This document shows positions 1 to 7,943 of a DNA stretch of 64,000 nucleotides, piece by piece (the stretch's first letter is position 1; each line of letters begins with the position of its first letter). The notes under the pieces were generated by a model. It had not been told where the DNA came from, did no database searches, and worked only from the letters and a program-made list of their open reading frames with translations. The stretch comes from JBDGYW01 sp964580055 (lineage in GTDB: Bacteria; Gemmatimonadota; Gemmatimonadetes; Gemmatimonadales; GWC2-71-9). Location of the stretch: NCBI GenBank assembly GCA_964580055.1, contig CAZOJI010000010.1, positions 1-64,000 on the forward strand. Direction: 5' to 3'. Position numbers and translations under genes: made by a program.

Positions 1-935
1 TCTACCGTACGGGCTCTATCTCAAAGACCTTCACTGCCGTGCTGTTGATGCAGCTCGTGGAACGCGGCGTGGTGGCGCTGGACGATCCGGTAGTGGACCA
101 CTTTCCGGAGTTTGCCCAACTCGAGGGACCGGAGGAACAGGTTCGCGCGATTACGTTCAGGCAGCTCGCCAGCCACACCGGCGGACTGGTCCGCGAGCCC
201 GAGCTGCCGCTGGCCGCATCGGGGCCGCTTGCAGCATGGGAGTCCAAGGTGATTGCCTCGATACCCACGACCTCGCTTCAGTCGGAGCCGGGAAGCGAGT
301 ACTCGTACTCGAACATCGGTTTCGGAATTCTGGGTTTGGCTCTGTCGCGCGCCGCAGGGCGCTCATTCATGGATCTAGTGACCGACCTGATCTTCGAGCC
401 GCTGGGAATGACACAAAGCACCTTCGTACTGACACCGGAAATAGAACCGTTCATGTCAATCGGTTACGCGAACCGGCGGGACGGAACCATTGACGCCGAG
501 TACCCCGCCCGCGAGCATGCCGGGCGTGGTTACAAGGTCCCGAACGGCGGCGTCTATTCCACAGTTGGAGACCTGGCGCGCTTCGCGGCGGCGCTGAGCG
601 GCGCGTCGCCGTTCACGATTCTGTCGGTCAGGGCAAGACGCGAAATGCTCACCATCCAGACACCCGAGGACTCCACCCGCGGATACGGGCTGGGCCTGTC
701 CATCCGCACTACCGATAACGGTGTTCGACTCGCGGGTCACGGCGGATCGGTGGCAGGCTACAACGCCCACGTGGTGTTCAATCCGGAGACCGAGATCGCC
801 GTGATCCTGCTGCGCAACTACGGCAGAGGAAACACGAATCTCGGCGAGGCGGCGCAGGGCCTGCTGGCGGAGCTGGCGGATATGGCTCTCCGCTGCCTCT
901 CACCCACCTCGCCCCTCCACCCCGGGGAGCGGTAG
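1..935 (+). CDS. Class C beta-lactamase-family serine hydrolase, 5' end outside window
   Basis: The reading frame is open from base 3, so the start lies upstream of the window. The nucleophile motif SxxK is visible as S-I-S-K at bases 15-26, followed by the usual helix. A YSN motif (Y-x-N) lies in 'YSYSNIG' near base 310, and the third motif appears as 'GHGGSVAGY' near base 740. These are the three active-site elements of the beta-lactamase/D-Ala-D-Ala peptidase (PBP4*, EstB) family. The substrate cannot be read from sequence; such proteins include esterases, D-aminopeptidases and cell-wall peptidases. It converges on the M20 peptidase gene. Two further members of this family occur in the window. 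Family call is firm, function open. Confidence 0.85.
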   Translation, partial: YRTGSISKTFTAVLLMQLVERGVVALDDPVVDHFPEFAQLEGPEEQVRAITFRQLASHTGGLVREPELPLAASGPLAAWESKVIASIPTTSLQSEPGSEYSYSNIGFGILGLALSRAAGRSFMDLVTDLIFEPLGMTQSTFVLTPEIEPFMSIGYANRRDGTIDAEYPAREHAGRGYKVPNGGVYSTVGDLARFAAALSGASPFTILSVRARREMLTIQTPEDSTRGYGLGLSIRTTDNGVRLAGHGGSVAGYNAHVVFNPETEIAVILLRNYGRGNTNLGEAAQGLLAELADMALRCLSPTSPLHPGER

Positions 936-938
936 GCA

Positions 939-1028
939 GGGAGCGGGGCAGGACGCCTCCAGGTGAGCGCCAGAGTGGGTAGCACCCCACTCGAGGAGCT
1001 TTCACTACCTGGACTTGGCCCCGCTCCC
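939..1028. repeat. Nested inverted repeat between convergent genes
   Basis: Three inverted repeats are nested. The outer 11-bp arms are gggagcggggc (939-949) and its exact complement (1018-1028). A 7-bp middle pair is tccaggt (958-964) and acctgga (1007-1013). An inner hairpin is gagtggg (973-979) with cccactc (986-992) and a 6-base loop. There is no T-run. It lies between two genes that end facing each other, so a bidirectional transcription stop is the simplest reading. Confidence 0.5.
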
Positions 1029-1056
1029 CGCTCCTCTTCATCCGCCCCTAACGCGA

Positions 1057-2286
1057 CTATTGGTTGAGCGCCAGAAACATCAACGCCACCTGCTTCATAC
1101 CCACGAACAGCCCGTCGATCTCGGCCTCCTCCTCGAGCGTGTGGCCGCCGCGGCTGTAGGTGCGGCCCAGGCTTATTGCCGGAATGCCCTTGCGGATCGC
1201 GATGTTGGCGTCGGTTACGCCCCACTGGTTGAGCCTGGGTTCAACCCCCAGATATGTCAGCACGTCCTCCGCCGTGCGCACCAGAGTGGAGTTGCGTGCA
1301 CCGGGAATCTGAGCTGCCGGGTCGTCCCTGCGAGAGATCTCCACTTCCACGCCTTCTTCCTCCGCCGCTCTCCGGGCGATTTCATCGATCCGGCTACCAG
1401 CCGCCTCGAGCTCCTGCTGGTCATGCGATCGCAGATCCGCGTAGAACATGGTTTCCTGCGAGACAGCGTTGCGCGCGTGGCCCCCGCGTACCAGGCCGAT
1501 GTTGATTACGGTCCACTTGTCTCTGGGCTCGGCAGGTACCGGGATCTCGTAGATCTCCTGGATCGCCTTTGCCATTGCCAGGTTCGGGTTGGGAATCCCC
1601 TTGCTCCTGAGAGTGTGGGCGCCAGGCCCCCGGAACGTGACCCTCCGTCCTCCGAACCCGAACGCGCCGTAGGTGATGCCGCCGAGGCCGCCGTCGAGCG
1701 CGATCACCTTGTCGTAGTCGGTCTGAGTGTTGTTGAAGTGGTACTTCATGCCGGTCTTACCCATCTCTTCGCCCGCGGTCATGAGGAAGTAATAGTCGTT
1801 GACGGGCTCGAAGCCGGCGTGTTTGAGCGCACGCAGCGTCCAGAGCAGGTTGATGCAACTCGCGGTGTTGTCGCCGATGCCGGGTGCCTTGAGCACGTTC
1901 CCTTCGCGAATCACCTGAATGTCCCACAGTTCTTGGAACACCGTGTCCATGTGTGGGGCGAATACGGTCTTCTCGCCGTTTCCGGATCCCCTCCAGACGG
2001 CGACCACGTTGCCGCCGCCGTCGATGCGTATGTCCTCGAGTCCCTGAGCCTCGAATTGCTCGACGAAGTAACGCGCCCGCTCCTCCTCATGCCCGGAGGG
2101 CGCAGGGATTTCGGTAACGTGGATCCACTCCTCGATGATGTTGTCCCTGTTCTCCTCGATATACGCGAACACGTCGCTGGCGAGAGGAGTGGCTGCGATC
2201 TCCGGCGTGAAGAGAGACCCCTGGCCGGTCAGGGGAGCCGCCAAGGCGGCGAGAAAGACACCGAGCGATACGAGAGTGTTTTTCAT
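1057..2286 (-). CDS. Secreted M20-family metallopeptidase
   Basis: A 409-residue protein with an N-terminal signal peptide (hydrophobic stretch about residues 4-20). Zinc-site residues of the M20 fold are visible: H112 and D114 in 'PHMDTVF', D139 in 'GIGDNTAS', the catalytic E173-E174 pair in 'TAGEEMG', and a late His in 'SRGGHTLEE'. Family members are di-zinc aminopeptidases, tripeptidases or carboxypeptidases; which of these applies is not clear. The start chosen is the Met directly before the signal peptide; an in-frame ATG four codons upstream (2298) is also possible, and neither has a strong Shine-Dalgarno. It is probably exported and acts on peptides in the periplasm. Confidence 0.88.
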   Translation of the reverse strand: MKNTLVSLGVFLAALAAPLTGQGSLFTPEIAATPLASDVFAYIEENRDNIIEEWIHVTEIPAPSGHEEERARYFVEQFEAQGLEDIRIDGGGNVVAVWRGSGNGEKTVFAPHMDTVFQELWDIQVIREGNVLKAPGIGDNTASCINLLWTLRALKHAGFEPVNDYYFLMTAGEEMGKTGMKYHFNNTQTDYDKVIALDGGLGGITYGAFGFGGRRVTFRGPGAHTLRSKGIPNPNLAMAKAIQEIYEIPVPAEPRDKWTVINIGLVRGGHARNAVSQETMFYADLRSHDQQELEAAGSRIDEIARRAAEEEGVEVEISRRDDPAAQIPGARNSTLVRTAEDVLTYLGVEPRLNQWGVTDANIAIRKGIPAISLGRTYSRGGHTLEEEAEIDGLFVGMKQVALMFLALNQ

Positions 2287-2348
2287 CGAAGAAACCATCC
2301 GAAACAATTGAAGATCTGTGCTTGTCGGCTTGCGATCTAGGATCGGAA

Positions 2349-2368
2349 CCCGGCGGTCTTCAGCCGGG
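2349..2368 (-). terminator. Short GC-rich hairpin downstream of the PP2C remnant
   Basis: cccggc (2349-2354) pairs with gccggg (2363-2368) around an 8-base loop. It lies between the end of the PP2C remnant (2453) and the start of the M20 gene (2286), both on the minus strand. No T-run follows, so a role as terminator is only suggested. Confidence 0.25.
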
Positions 2369-2452
2369 AACTGAAGTCTGCAAAAAGCCTTCACACTGCA
2401 TTCCGTACACTGCAATATCAGTTGATATGTTCGTTGTCCGCCACCCTTCGGT

Positions 2453-2963
2453 TCACTGGCCCTTGCCCACAGCGCGTCCAACAACCACCGTGATGTTGTC
2501 CCGCCCTCCTCCGGTCAGAGCGGCTTCGACGAGCTGATCGCATGCCGACTCGGCGCTTGTGGCATTCTGCAGATAACCGTTGATCTCGTCGTCGGAGACG
2601 TGTTTTGTGAGCCCGTCGGTGCAGAGCAGCAGTGTATCTCCCCACTGCAGGTCGATCAAACCCACGCTCGGTTTGAGTTCGCCCCCGACGGCGCTGGACA
2701 GAGTGTTCACCAGGCTGGAGCGTGAGGCCTGCTCTTCAGTCATCACACCCTGGTCGATCATCAACTCAGCCACTGTCTGGTCGCGTGTAATCTGGCGCAG
2801 CCGGCCCTTGCGCAGGTAGTAGGCTCGGCTGTCCCCCACGTGTACGATGTAGACGCGAGGCCACGAAGAACTGGTCCTCGTTCTGCTCCCGCACCTTCCC
2901 GGCATGGGTTCTACCGCAAGTGTCGATGGTGCCCGCCGTGTTCAGCAACTCACTTTGTTCCAT
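2453..2963 (-). pseudogene. PP2C-type Ser/Thr phosphatase, internally deleted and frameshifted
   Basis: The 5' part, from ATG 2963, reads the first PP2C motif ('GKVREQNEDQFF'). Around base 2855 homology jumps to the other frame and continues with 'VGDSRAYYLR', 'LLLCTDGLT' and 'GGRDNITVVV' to a stop at 2453. The segment between motif 1 and VGDSRAY, which in PP2C enzymes carries the metal-binding 'DGMGG' region (roughly 80-100 residues), is absent. The product of either frame would lack a complete metal centre, so this is a broken gene unless the assembly is wrong here. The start overlaps the end of the upstream OmpA-like frame. PP2C phosphatases normally oppose Hanks-type kinases; one such kinase gene lies at 12.0-13.6 kb. 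Confidence 0.7.
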
Positions 2964-3836
2964 GATCTGTCCGCCGTTGTTCTCACCACCTCCGATAAGT
3001 CCACAACGGCCACTCCCGGCACCAGCACACTCAGCGATTGTGTATTCGAAATCCAGTCGAACGTAGCCGACCCGGTCGCGAAGCCCCGAGACGCGACCTC
3101 CTCCCCAGAGGCCGCGCTCCGCCTCCACGACAACGATGCCCGGTTCAGCCTGCAGCGCCGACACGGCGGCGTTCCACCGCACGGTCGATACAACCCACAG
3201 TACTCCTACAATCAAAACAACCATGCCTGCTGCCGCCCACGCCACTTTAGGGGCGGCTCCGCGCGTGACGGGGCGATCGGTGGTGAGGACAGTCTCGAGA
3301 CACTCTTGCAGCAGCGGCAGCGCAGCTTCGAATGGAGCGGAGTCACCCTCGAACTCGTCAAGGGCAGAGCCGAAGTGAAGGTGAATCGTTTCGAGTGTTG
3401 CCTGGAGCTTCTCGATCAGCGGGGTCGGATGTTGCCCGTTGACCACGGCGGCCAGCAGCGCCTTCGGCCCTTGTTCAACGAGAACCGTACGCTCGCCTAC
3501 GCTGAACGTTCGCAGGCCGCCGTCGCCAACCTCAGCGGTGCCAAACGAGTCCTGAACGAAGTCGCGAATAGCCGTGACCATACCCGATATCAGGTCTGCG
3601 TCCTGAGCTTCGAGGTTCTCTGCCGTCGCGTGACAGAGCAGGAGCCCTGTCTCGCCGTGAATCAGAAAGACCTGTTCGACCCTGTAGACCAGAGCGTGCT
3701 TGATGACGATCTGCGGGTATGGGACTCCGGTGCGCCACGCTTCGATGCGCCACTTGAGACCTCGCAGGGACAGACTATGTTCGATCGCCTGACGGGGCGT
3801 GACGTTCCAGCGGTGTGGGGAGCGGGGGATGTTCAT
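2942..3836 (-). CDS. OmpA-family-like N-terminal region with one membrane segment, C-terminal domain missing
   Basis: From ATG 3836 the protein has a soluble region (residues about 20-190) with 'YRVEQVFLIH' and 'TGLLLCHA', a transmembrane segment (about 198-216), then 'EPGIVVVEAE' and 'RVSGLRD'. This matches my recollection of the N-terminal half of cyanobacterial/proteobacterial OmpA-type proteins, where a BON-like and a peptidoglycan-binding OmpA domain follow. Here nothing resembling those domains follows. After about base 3070 two frames are open: one runs into the PP2C start without a stop, the other ends at 2942 overlapping the PP2C start. The gene is therefore truncated, perhaps by the same event that damaged its neighbour. 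The start is uncertain; the frame is open to 3932. Confidence 0.5.
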
Positions 3837-4115
3837 CGCGTGTTCGCTAGTTGCGCTGCCGGTCAATCTGCCATCGATGATCGGCGTCGCGCAATTCCCG
3901 ACAACGTGAGGTAGTTCGGGTACAAAGAACAACTCGGCGATCTTTCAGCATGATCACAAAGGCTCCCCAGCATTCTTCGCGTTCTACCCGGTTTGCTTGC
4001 GTGTTTGTGAGGCGGGCGATACAACACCTCAGTCGTTGGCCTCATAGCCAAACGCTCCCTCGCAAAGACCTCACTCAACGTGATATTTTCGATGATCCGC
4101 GTAAGGAGAATCGCT

Positions 4116-5285
4116 ATGTTATTTGTCAAGCCGACCGTACGATCCGCATTCTCATCGTTGCTCTCGGCCGCAGTACTCGTTTTGGCCGCGTCGACTTCGT
4201 TCGCACAAGAGGTCCGTACTCTATCCTACGGGGAACCGCAGGATGTGGGTATGTCCCCAGCGGTGCTGGCCGGTGCGGTGGGTGTCTACGAGGAGGCGGT
4301 TGCGCGCGGCGACGTGGTCGGCGCCGTGGTGCTGGTAGCGCGGCGGGGCAGGGTTGTCGTCCATGAGGCGCTGGGGATGCGTGACAAGGAGCGCGGGTTG
4401 CCAATGGAACGAAATACATTGTTCCGCATGGCTTCCAACACGAAGCCACCGGTGGCGACGGCGGTCGCGCAGCTCGTGGAGCAGGGAAAACTAAAGTACA
4501 CCGATCTGGTCCGCAGCTACATACCCGAGTGGGATAACTATCGGGCAGGGTTCATTTCCGTCGATCACCTGCTGTCGCACACGGGCGGGCTGCGGTTCGA
4601 AAGTCTGTTTCTGGAACCGCTGGAGGAGAAGCCAACTCTGCAGCGTGAGTCAGCGCGGTTCGGCGCGTTGGGCGCAGTCGTGCTTCCGGGAACGAGCTAC
4701 AGCTACAGCAATCCGGGCTACAACACCCTCGGTGCGCTGGTCGAAATCACCTCGGGTCAGCTTCTACACGGATATCTCGAGGAGGCGATCTACGAGCCGC
4801 TGAGAATGGAGGACAGCTACAACTACGTGGACGGCGATGACGTTGACGGAAAGCTGGACCGCATGGGGCCAGCCTACTACCGGCGTGGCAACGACGGCGA
4901 CTGGGAGCCGGCCGGAACGCCGGGAGGGCCGGTTGCTTATCCGTTCGCGCGCGCGTCCGGCGGGATGATCTCCACGACGTGGGATTACGCGATCTTCGCC
5001 CAGACGATGCTCAACGGCGGCATCTACAACGGCGAACGGATCTTGCGGGCCGAGACGGTTGAGCTGATGACAGCCCCGAAGGTGCAGATATCGGAGGGAA
5101 GCGCCTACGGTTACGGCTGGCGACTCGTGGACGGTACATTCGGGCACAGCGGGTCGGACGGCACCAATGCCTGGATCGATCCCGAGCGCGAGATCATCGG
5201 CCTCGTGTTCACGCAGACGCCACGTGGCCGCCCGTCCATCGACAGATTCCGTGCGATGGTGAACCTGTCGATCGAGGAGCGGTGA
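4116..5285 (+). CDS. Secreted class C beta-lactamase-family serine hydrolase
   Basis: A 389-residue protein. ATG 4116 is chosen because AAGGAG (4103-4108) lies seven bases upstream and a signal peptide ending near residue 30 ('STSFAQ') follows at once. Active-site motifs are S107-N-T-K110, Y197-S-N199 and 'GHSGSDG' near residue 345. These fit a serine beta-lactamase/D-alanyl-D-alanine carboxypeptidase fold; an esterase or D-aminopeptidase role is equally possible. It is preceded by the damaged OmpA-like/PP2C region on the opposite strand and followed by about 520 bases without a recognised gene. Confidence 0.88.
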   Translation: MLFVKPTVRSAFSSLLSAAVLVLAASTSFAQEVRTLSYGEPQDVGMSPAVLAGAVGVYEEAVARGDVVGAVVLVARRGRVVVHEALGMRDKERGLPMERNTLFRMASNTKPPVATAVAQLVEQGKLKYTDLVRSYIPEWDNYRAGFISVDHLLSHTGGLRFESLFLEPLEEKPTLQRESARFGALGAVVLPGTSYSYSNPGYNTLGALVEITSGQLLHGYLEEAIYEPLRMEDSYNYVDGDDVDGKLDRMGPAYYRRGNDGDWEPAGTPGGPVAYPFARASGGMISTTWDYAIFAQTMLNGGIYNGERILRAETVELMTAPKVQISEGSAYGYGWRLVDGTFGHSGSDGTNAWIDPEREIIGLVFTQTPRGRPSIDRFRAMVNLSIEER

Positions 5286-5809
5286 GGGGCGGGCGTTCGG
5301 CTGGCCAGGTGACTCCCGAGCATTCTCGCTGATTACTCGTACCTCAACGTCTGCACCGGCTTTACCCTGCTCGCGGGAACATGGTTGGCTCATTTGGTCT
5401 CTTTGAGACGACTCTGTTACGGCGTCCCACACGGGCGCGCTCAGTCGGTATCTGCCTCAAGAGGTCGACCGTCAAGCGAGCGTACAGCCTGCTTTTCCCG
5501 ACCGGCCCGGGGTTCGTTCCCAAGTCCGCCCTCATTTCGTCGAATACGGCGGGCAGCTCATCACCCCGACTTCGTTTGGACTCCTTGGGCAGCAGTCCGA
5601 TCGGAAGCGTGTGGTGACGCCGGCCGAGGCTCATGAAAATGTGTCTTTCGCGAGGAGCTTCCGGATACAGGTGGAAGGCACATCATTGAGCTGTAAGTTG
5701 TTTCCGAGTGATACGAGAATTTCATGATGAAGGTTGCGTCTGACGGGCGGCGAAAGCATAAAGAGATAGCATCTTGATTACGTGAACCATCTGTACTTCA
5801 GGAGAATTC
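5286..5809. other. 524-base stretch with no recognised gene
   Basis: No start codon with a ribosome binding site and no recognisable family was found here. One plus-strand frame is open from about 5407 to 5725 (roughly 105 codons, no good start). It contains 'RPHFVEYGGQL', which faintly recalls the region of subtilisin-like (S8) proteases before the catalytic serine; this is too weak to call. The stretch ends with the GGAGA site (5801-5805) of the following SDR gene. Confidence 0.4.
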
Positions 5810-6511
5810 ATGAATCTGAACGGCGCAGTCGCAATAGTAACCGGAGGAAGCGAAGGAATAGGCAGGTCCATCGCGGAAGCTCTCGAATCCGAGGGTGGGA
5901 TCGTCACAATCACCGGCAGACGCGAGGAGCTGCTGCGTGCCGCCGCCGAGGAGATAGGCGTGGAGTGGATCGCTGGGGACGTTGGTGTAGAAGCGGACGC
6001 GAAACGAACCGTCGCGTCGGTGGTCGAGAAGCACGGCCGGCTCGACATCCTGGTGAACAATGCGGGCTTCGGGCTCTCCAAACCGCTCATCGAGATGGAG
6101 TTGAGTGAGCTGGAGGGTGTATACCGCACCAACGTGTTCGGCGCATTCCTGATGGCACGTGAAGCTGCTCGGCAGTTTGTGAAGCAGAGCAGTGGCGAGC
6201 TCATAAACATCTCTTCCACCTCGGGTCTCAAAGGCGGAGGCGGCAGCACGGCCTACAGCTCGTCAAAGTTCGCGTTGAGGGGCATGACCGAGTGTTGGCG
6301 CGACGAGCTGCGGCGCCACGACGTTCGTGTGATGCTCGTCAATCCCAGCGAGGTGCAGACGAGTTTCTTCTCCAAGTTGGGTCGTGAGAAACAGTTCTCT
6401 GAAAAGAAGCTGCGCGGTAAGGAGATTGCCGACGCAATCATCGGCGCGCTCAAGGTGGACAATCGCGGGTTCGTACCGGAGTTTTCGGTGTTTGCGACGA
6501 ACCCGTTCTAG
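5810..6511 (+). CDS. Short-chain dehydrogenase/reductase (SDR)
   Basis: A 233-residue classical SDR. The nucleotide-binding motif is T11-G-G-S-E-G-I-G18, the structural motif is N83-N-A-G86, and the catalytic residues are Ser near 136, Y149 and K153 ('YSSSK'). The ribosome binding site GGAGA sits at 5801-5805, five bases before ATG. The family reduces or oxidises carbonyl/alcohol groups with NAD(P)H. The motif after the first beta strand (TGRREE, residues 35-40, with Arg) would favour NADP(H). The substrate is unknown. The M15 peptidase reading frame begins right at its stop codon, so the two may be co-transcribed. Confidence 0.9.
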   Translation: MNLNGAVAIVTGGSEGIGRSIAEALESEGGIVTITGRREELLRAAAEEIGVEWIAGDVGVEADAKRTVASVVEKHGRLDILVNNAGFGLSKPLIEMELSELEGVYRTNVFGAFLMAREAARQFVKQSSGELINISSTSGLKGGGGSTAYSSSKFALRGMTECWRDELRRHDVRVMLVNPSEVQTSFFSKLGREKQFSEKKLRGKEIADAIIGALKVDNRGFVPEFSVFATNPF

Positions 6512-6609
6512 AGCCAGGAGCGAAAATCTCCAATCTCGATGTTGCGGACTTCGCTCCGCTCACCGGCCAAACCGATTCTCACCTTTGTTCTACTGAAGAC
6601 GCCGCCCCG

Positions 6610-7242
6610 TTGGGAGCGCGTGTTCACAGGGAGGTCGTCGAGCCGTTTCTCGAGCTGAAAGCCGCCGCGCGGGCCGAAGGGTTCGATCTCGCGATCCTCA
6701 GCGGGTTCCGTGACTTCGAGCGGCAGCTTGGGATCTGGAATCGCAAGGCGAGCGGGGCGCAGGCGGTGTTGGACAGCAATGCGGATCCCCTCGATATCTA
6801 CAGCCTGAGTGAAGAAGAACTCGTCTTTGCCATTCTCAGATGGTCGGCATTGCCGGGGGCTTCCCGTCACCATTGGGGAACTGATCTGGACGTCTTCGAT
6901 GCCGCGGCCAAGCCCGAGGGCTACGCGATAGAGCTTCTCCCCGAGGAGGTGGATTCCGGTGGGATGTTCGGCCCGCTGCACGATTGGCTGGATCGGCGAA
7001 TCGCAGCGAAAGCTGCGTTCGGATTCTTCAGGCCGTACGAGCGCGACTTGAACGGCGTGGCTCCCGAGCGCTGGCATCTGAGTCATGCCCCTGTGGCTGC
7101 AAGGTTCGAGCAACTGCATTCAGTCGATGTTTTGAGGGATACGCTTCGCCGTGCGGACCTCGCGCTCAAGGATGCCGTCCTGCTATCGCTCGACGAGATC
7201 TGCGAACGCTTCGTAACGAACATCTGCAGGGTGCCGGAATGA
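6610..7242 (+). CDS. M15-family peptidase (VanY/DD- or LD-carboxypeptidase type)
   Basis: The M15 zinc site is visible as 'SRHHWGTDLDVFD' (H and D ligands) and 'ERWHLSH' (catalytic Glu and His ligand), giving a D-Ala-D-Ala or L,D-carboxypeptidase on peptidoglycan stems. TTG 6610 is the first ordinary start. However, the same frame is open and protein-like back to the SDR stop (about 30 extra codons) with no ATG, GTG or TTG. An AGGAG (6516-6520) stands five bases before an ATC codon at 6526. Either a rare start is used or the original start has been lost. Its stop overlaps the ATG of the next gene (ATGA), implying coupling with the MpaA-like amidase. Confidence 0.82.
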   Translation: MGARVHREVVEPFLELKAAARAEGFDLAILSGFRDFERQLGIWNRKASGAQAVLDSNADPLDIYSLSEEELVFAILRWSALPGASRHHWGTDLDVFDAAAKPEGYAIELLPEEVDSGGMFGPLHDWLDRRIAAKAAFGFFRPYERDLNGVAPERWHLSHAPVAARFEQLHSVDVLRDTLRRADLALKDAVLLSLDEICERFVTNICRVPE

Positions 7243-7943
7243 ACCGTAGACCGCGTGAGGAGATCGGGACCATCCCTTGGAACCCGGCCATCTATGGGCG
7301 CTCGAACCTGGGCAACCCTTTGGAGTACTGGCGCCCCAGTGGGGACTGCGATCTCCTCATTCATGCAGGCATTCACGGTGAAGAGGCGGAGACCACGATC
7401 GCGCTCTCCCGCGCCCTGCGGCTCTTGCCGGAGCCGTCCCCACATTGTGCCGTTGTATTGGCGGTTAATCCCGACGGGTTGATCCGCGGTACCCGCGGCA
7501 ATGCGGCCGGAGTCGATCTGAATCGGAATTTTCCAACGTCCGACTGGCGGCCGGACCCCGTCCATCATCGCTCGACCCTGGAAGATCCCAGGGACGTACG
7601 TCTGAGTCCGGGCGCCGGTCCCGGTTCCGAACCGGAGGTCAAGGCGCTCGTCAGACTCATAGATGATCTCAATCCCCGGGAGGTTGTTGCATTGCACGCC
7701 CCGCTGGCGTGCATCGATGACGCGAACCAGGGCCGCCTGGCTCACTGGTTGGCTGACAAGACGGGGCTACCTCTGGTGGCGGACGTGGGGTATCCAACGC
7801 CGGGTTCTTTCGGCACCTGGGGAGGTGAAAGGGACCTCCCGGTCATAACCTATGAGTTTCCTCTCACCACTACCGACGCGCTGGTTCGCGAACACGTGCC
7901 GGTGCTCGCGGAGCTGCTCGCAGGCGAGGCTCAATGGTCCTGA
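7239..7943 (+). CDS. mpaA: M14-family murein peptide amidase, MpaA-like
   Basis: A 234-residue cytoplasmic-type protein without signal peptide. Zinc ligands H46 and E49 are in 'HAGIHGEEAE', the substrate-site 'NPDG' and 'DLNRNFP' motifs follow, a third His is in 'VVALHAPL', and the catalytic Glu is probably that of 'ITYEFPL'. MpaA of E. coli cuts gamma-D-Glu-meso-DAP in recycled murein tripeptide. The gene starts inside the M15 stop (4-base overlap) and overlaps the next gene by ten bases. The trio therefore looks like one translationally coupled unit for peptidoglycan fragment processing. Assignment as MpaA rather than another short M14 enzyme rests on size and context. Confidence 0.75.
   Translation: MNRRPREEIGTIPWNPAIYGRSNLGNPLEYWRPSGDCDLLIHAGIHGEEAETTIALSRALRLLPEPSPHCAVVLAVNPDGLIRGTRGNAAGVDLNRNFPTSDWRPDPVHHRSTLEDPRDVRLSPGAGPGSEPEVKALVRLIDDLNPREVVALHAPLACIDDANQGRLAHWLADKTGLPLVADVGYPTPGSFGTWGGERDLPVITYEFPLTTTDALVREHVPVLAELLAGEAQWS

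Noticed and set aside
1015..2340. Long plus-strand open frame of about 440 codons opposite the M20 gene
   Set aside because: It is antisense to a gene with a full zinc site, has no recognisable motif and no ribosome binding site.
2904..3914. Plus-strand frame of about 335 codons opposite the OmpA-like/PP2C region
   Set aside because: The composition is that of a mirror frame; the minus strand carries the recognisable motifs.
5407..5725. Possible subtilisin-like protease remnant
   Set aside because: Only a short segment recalls the family, with no catalytic residues and no start codon.
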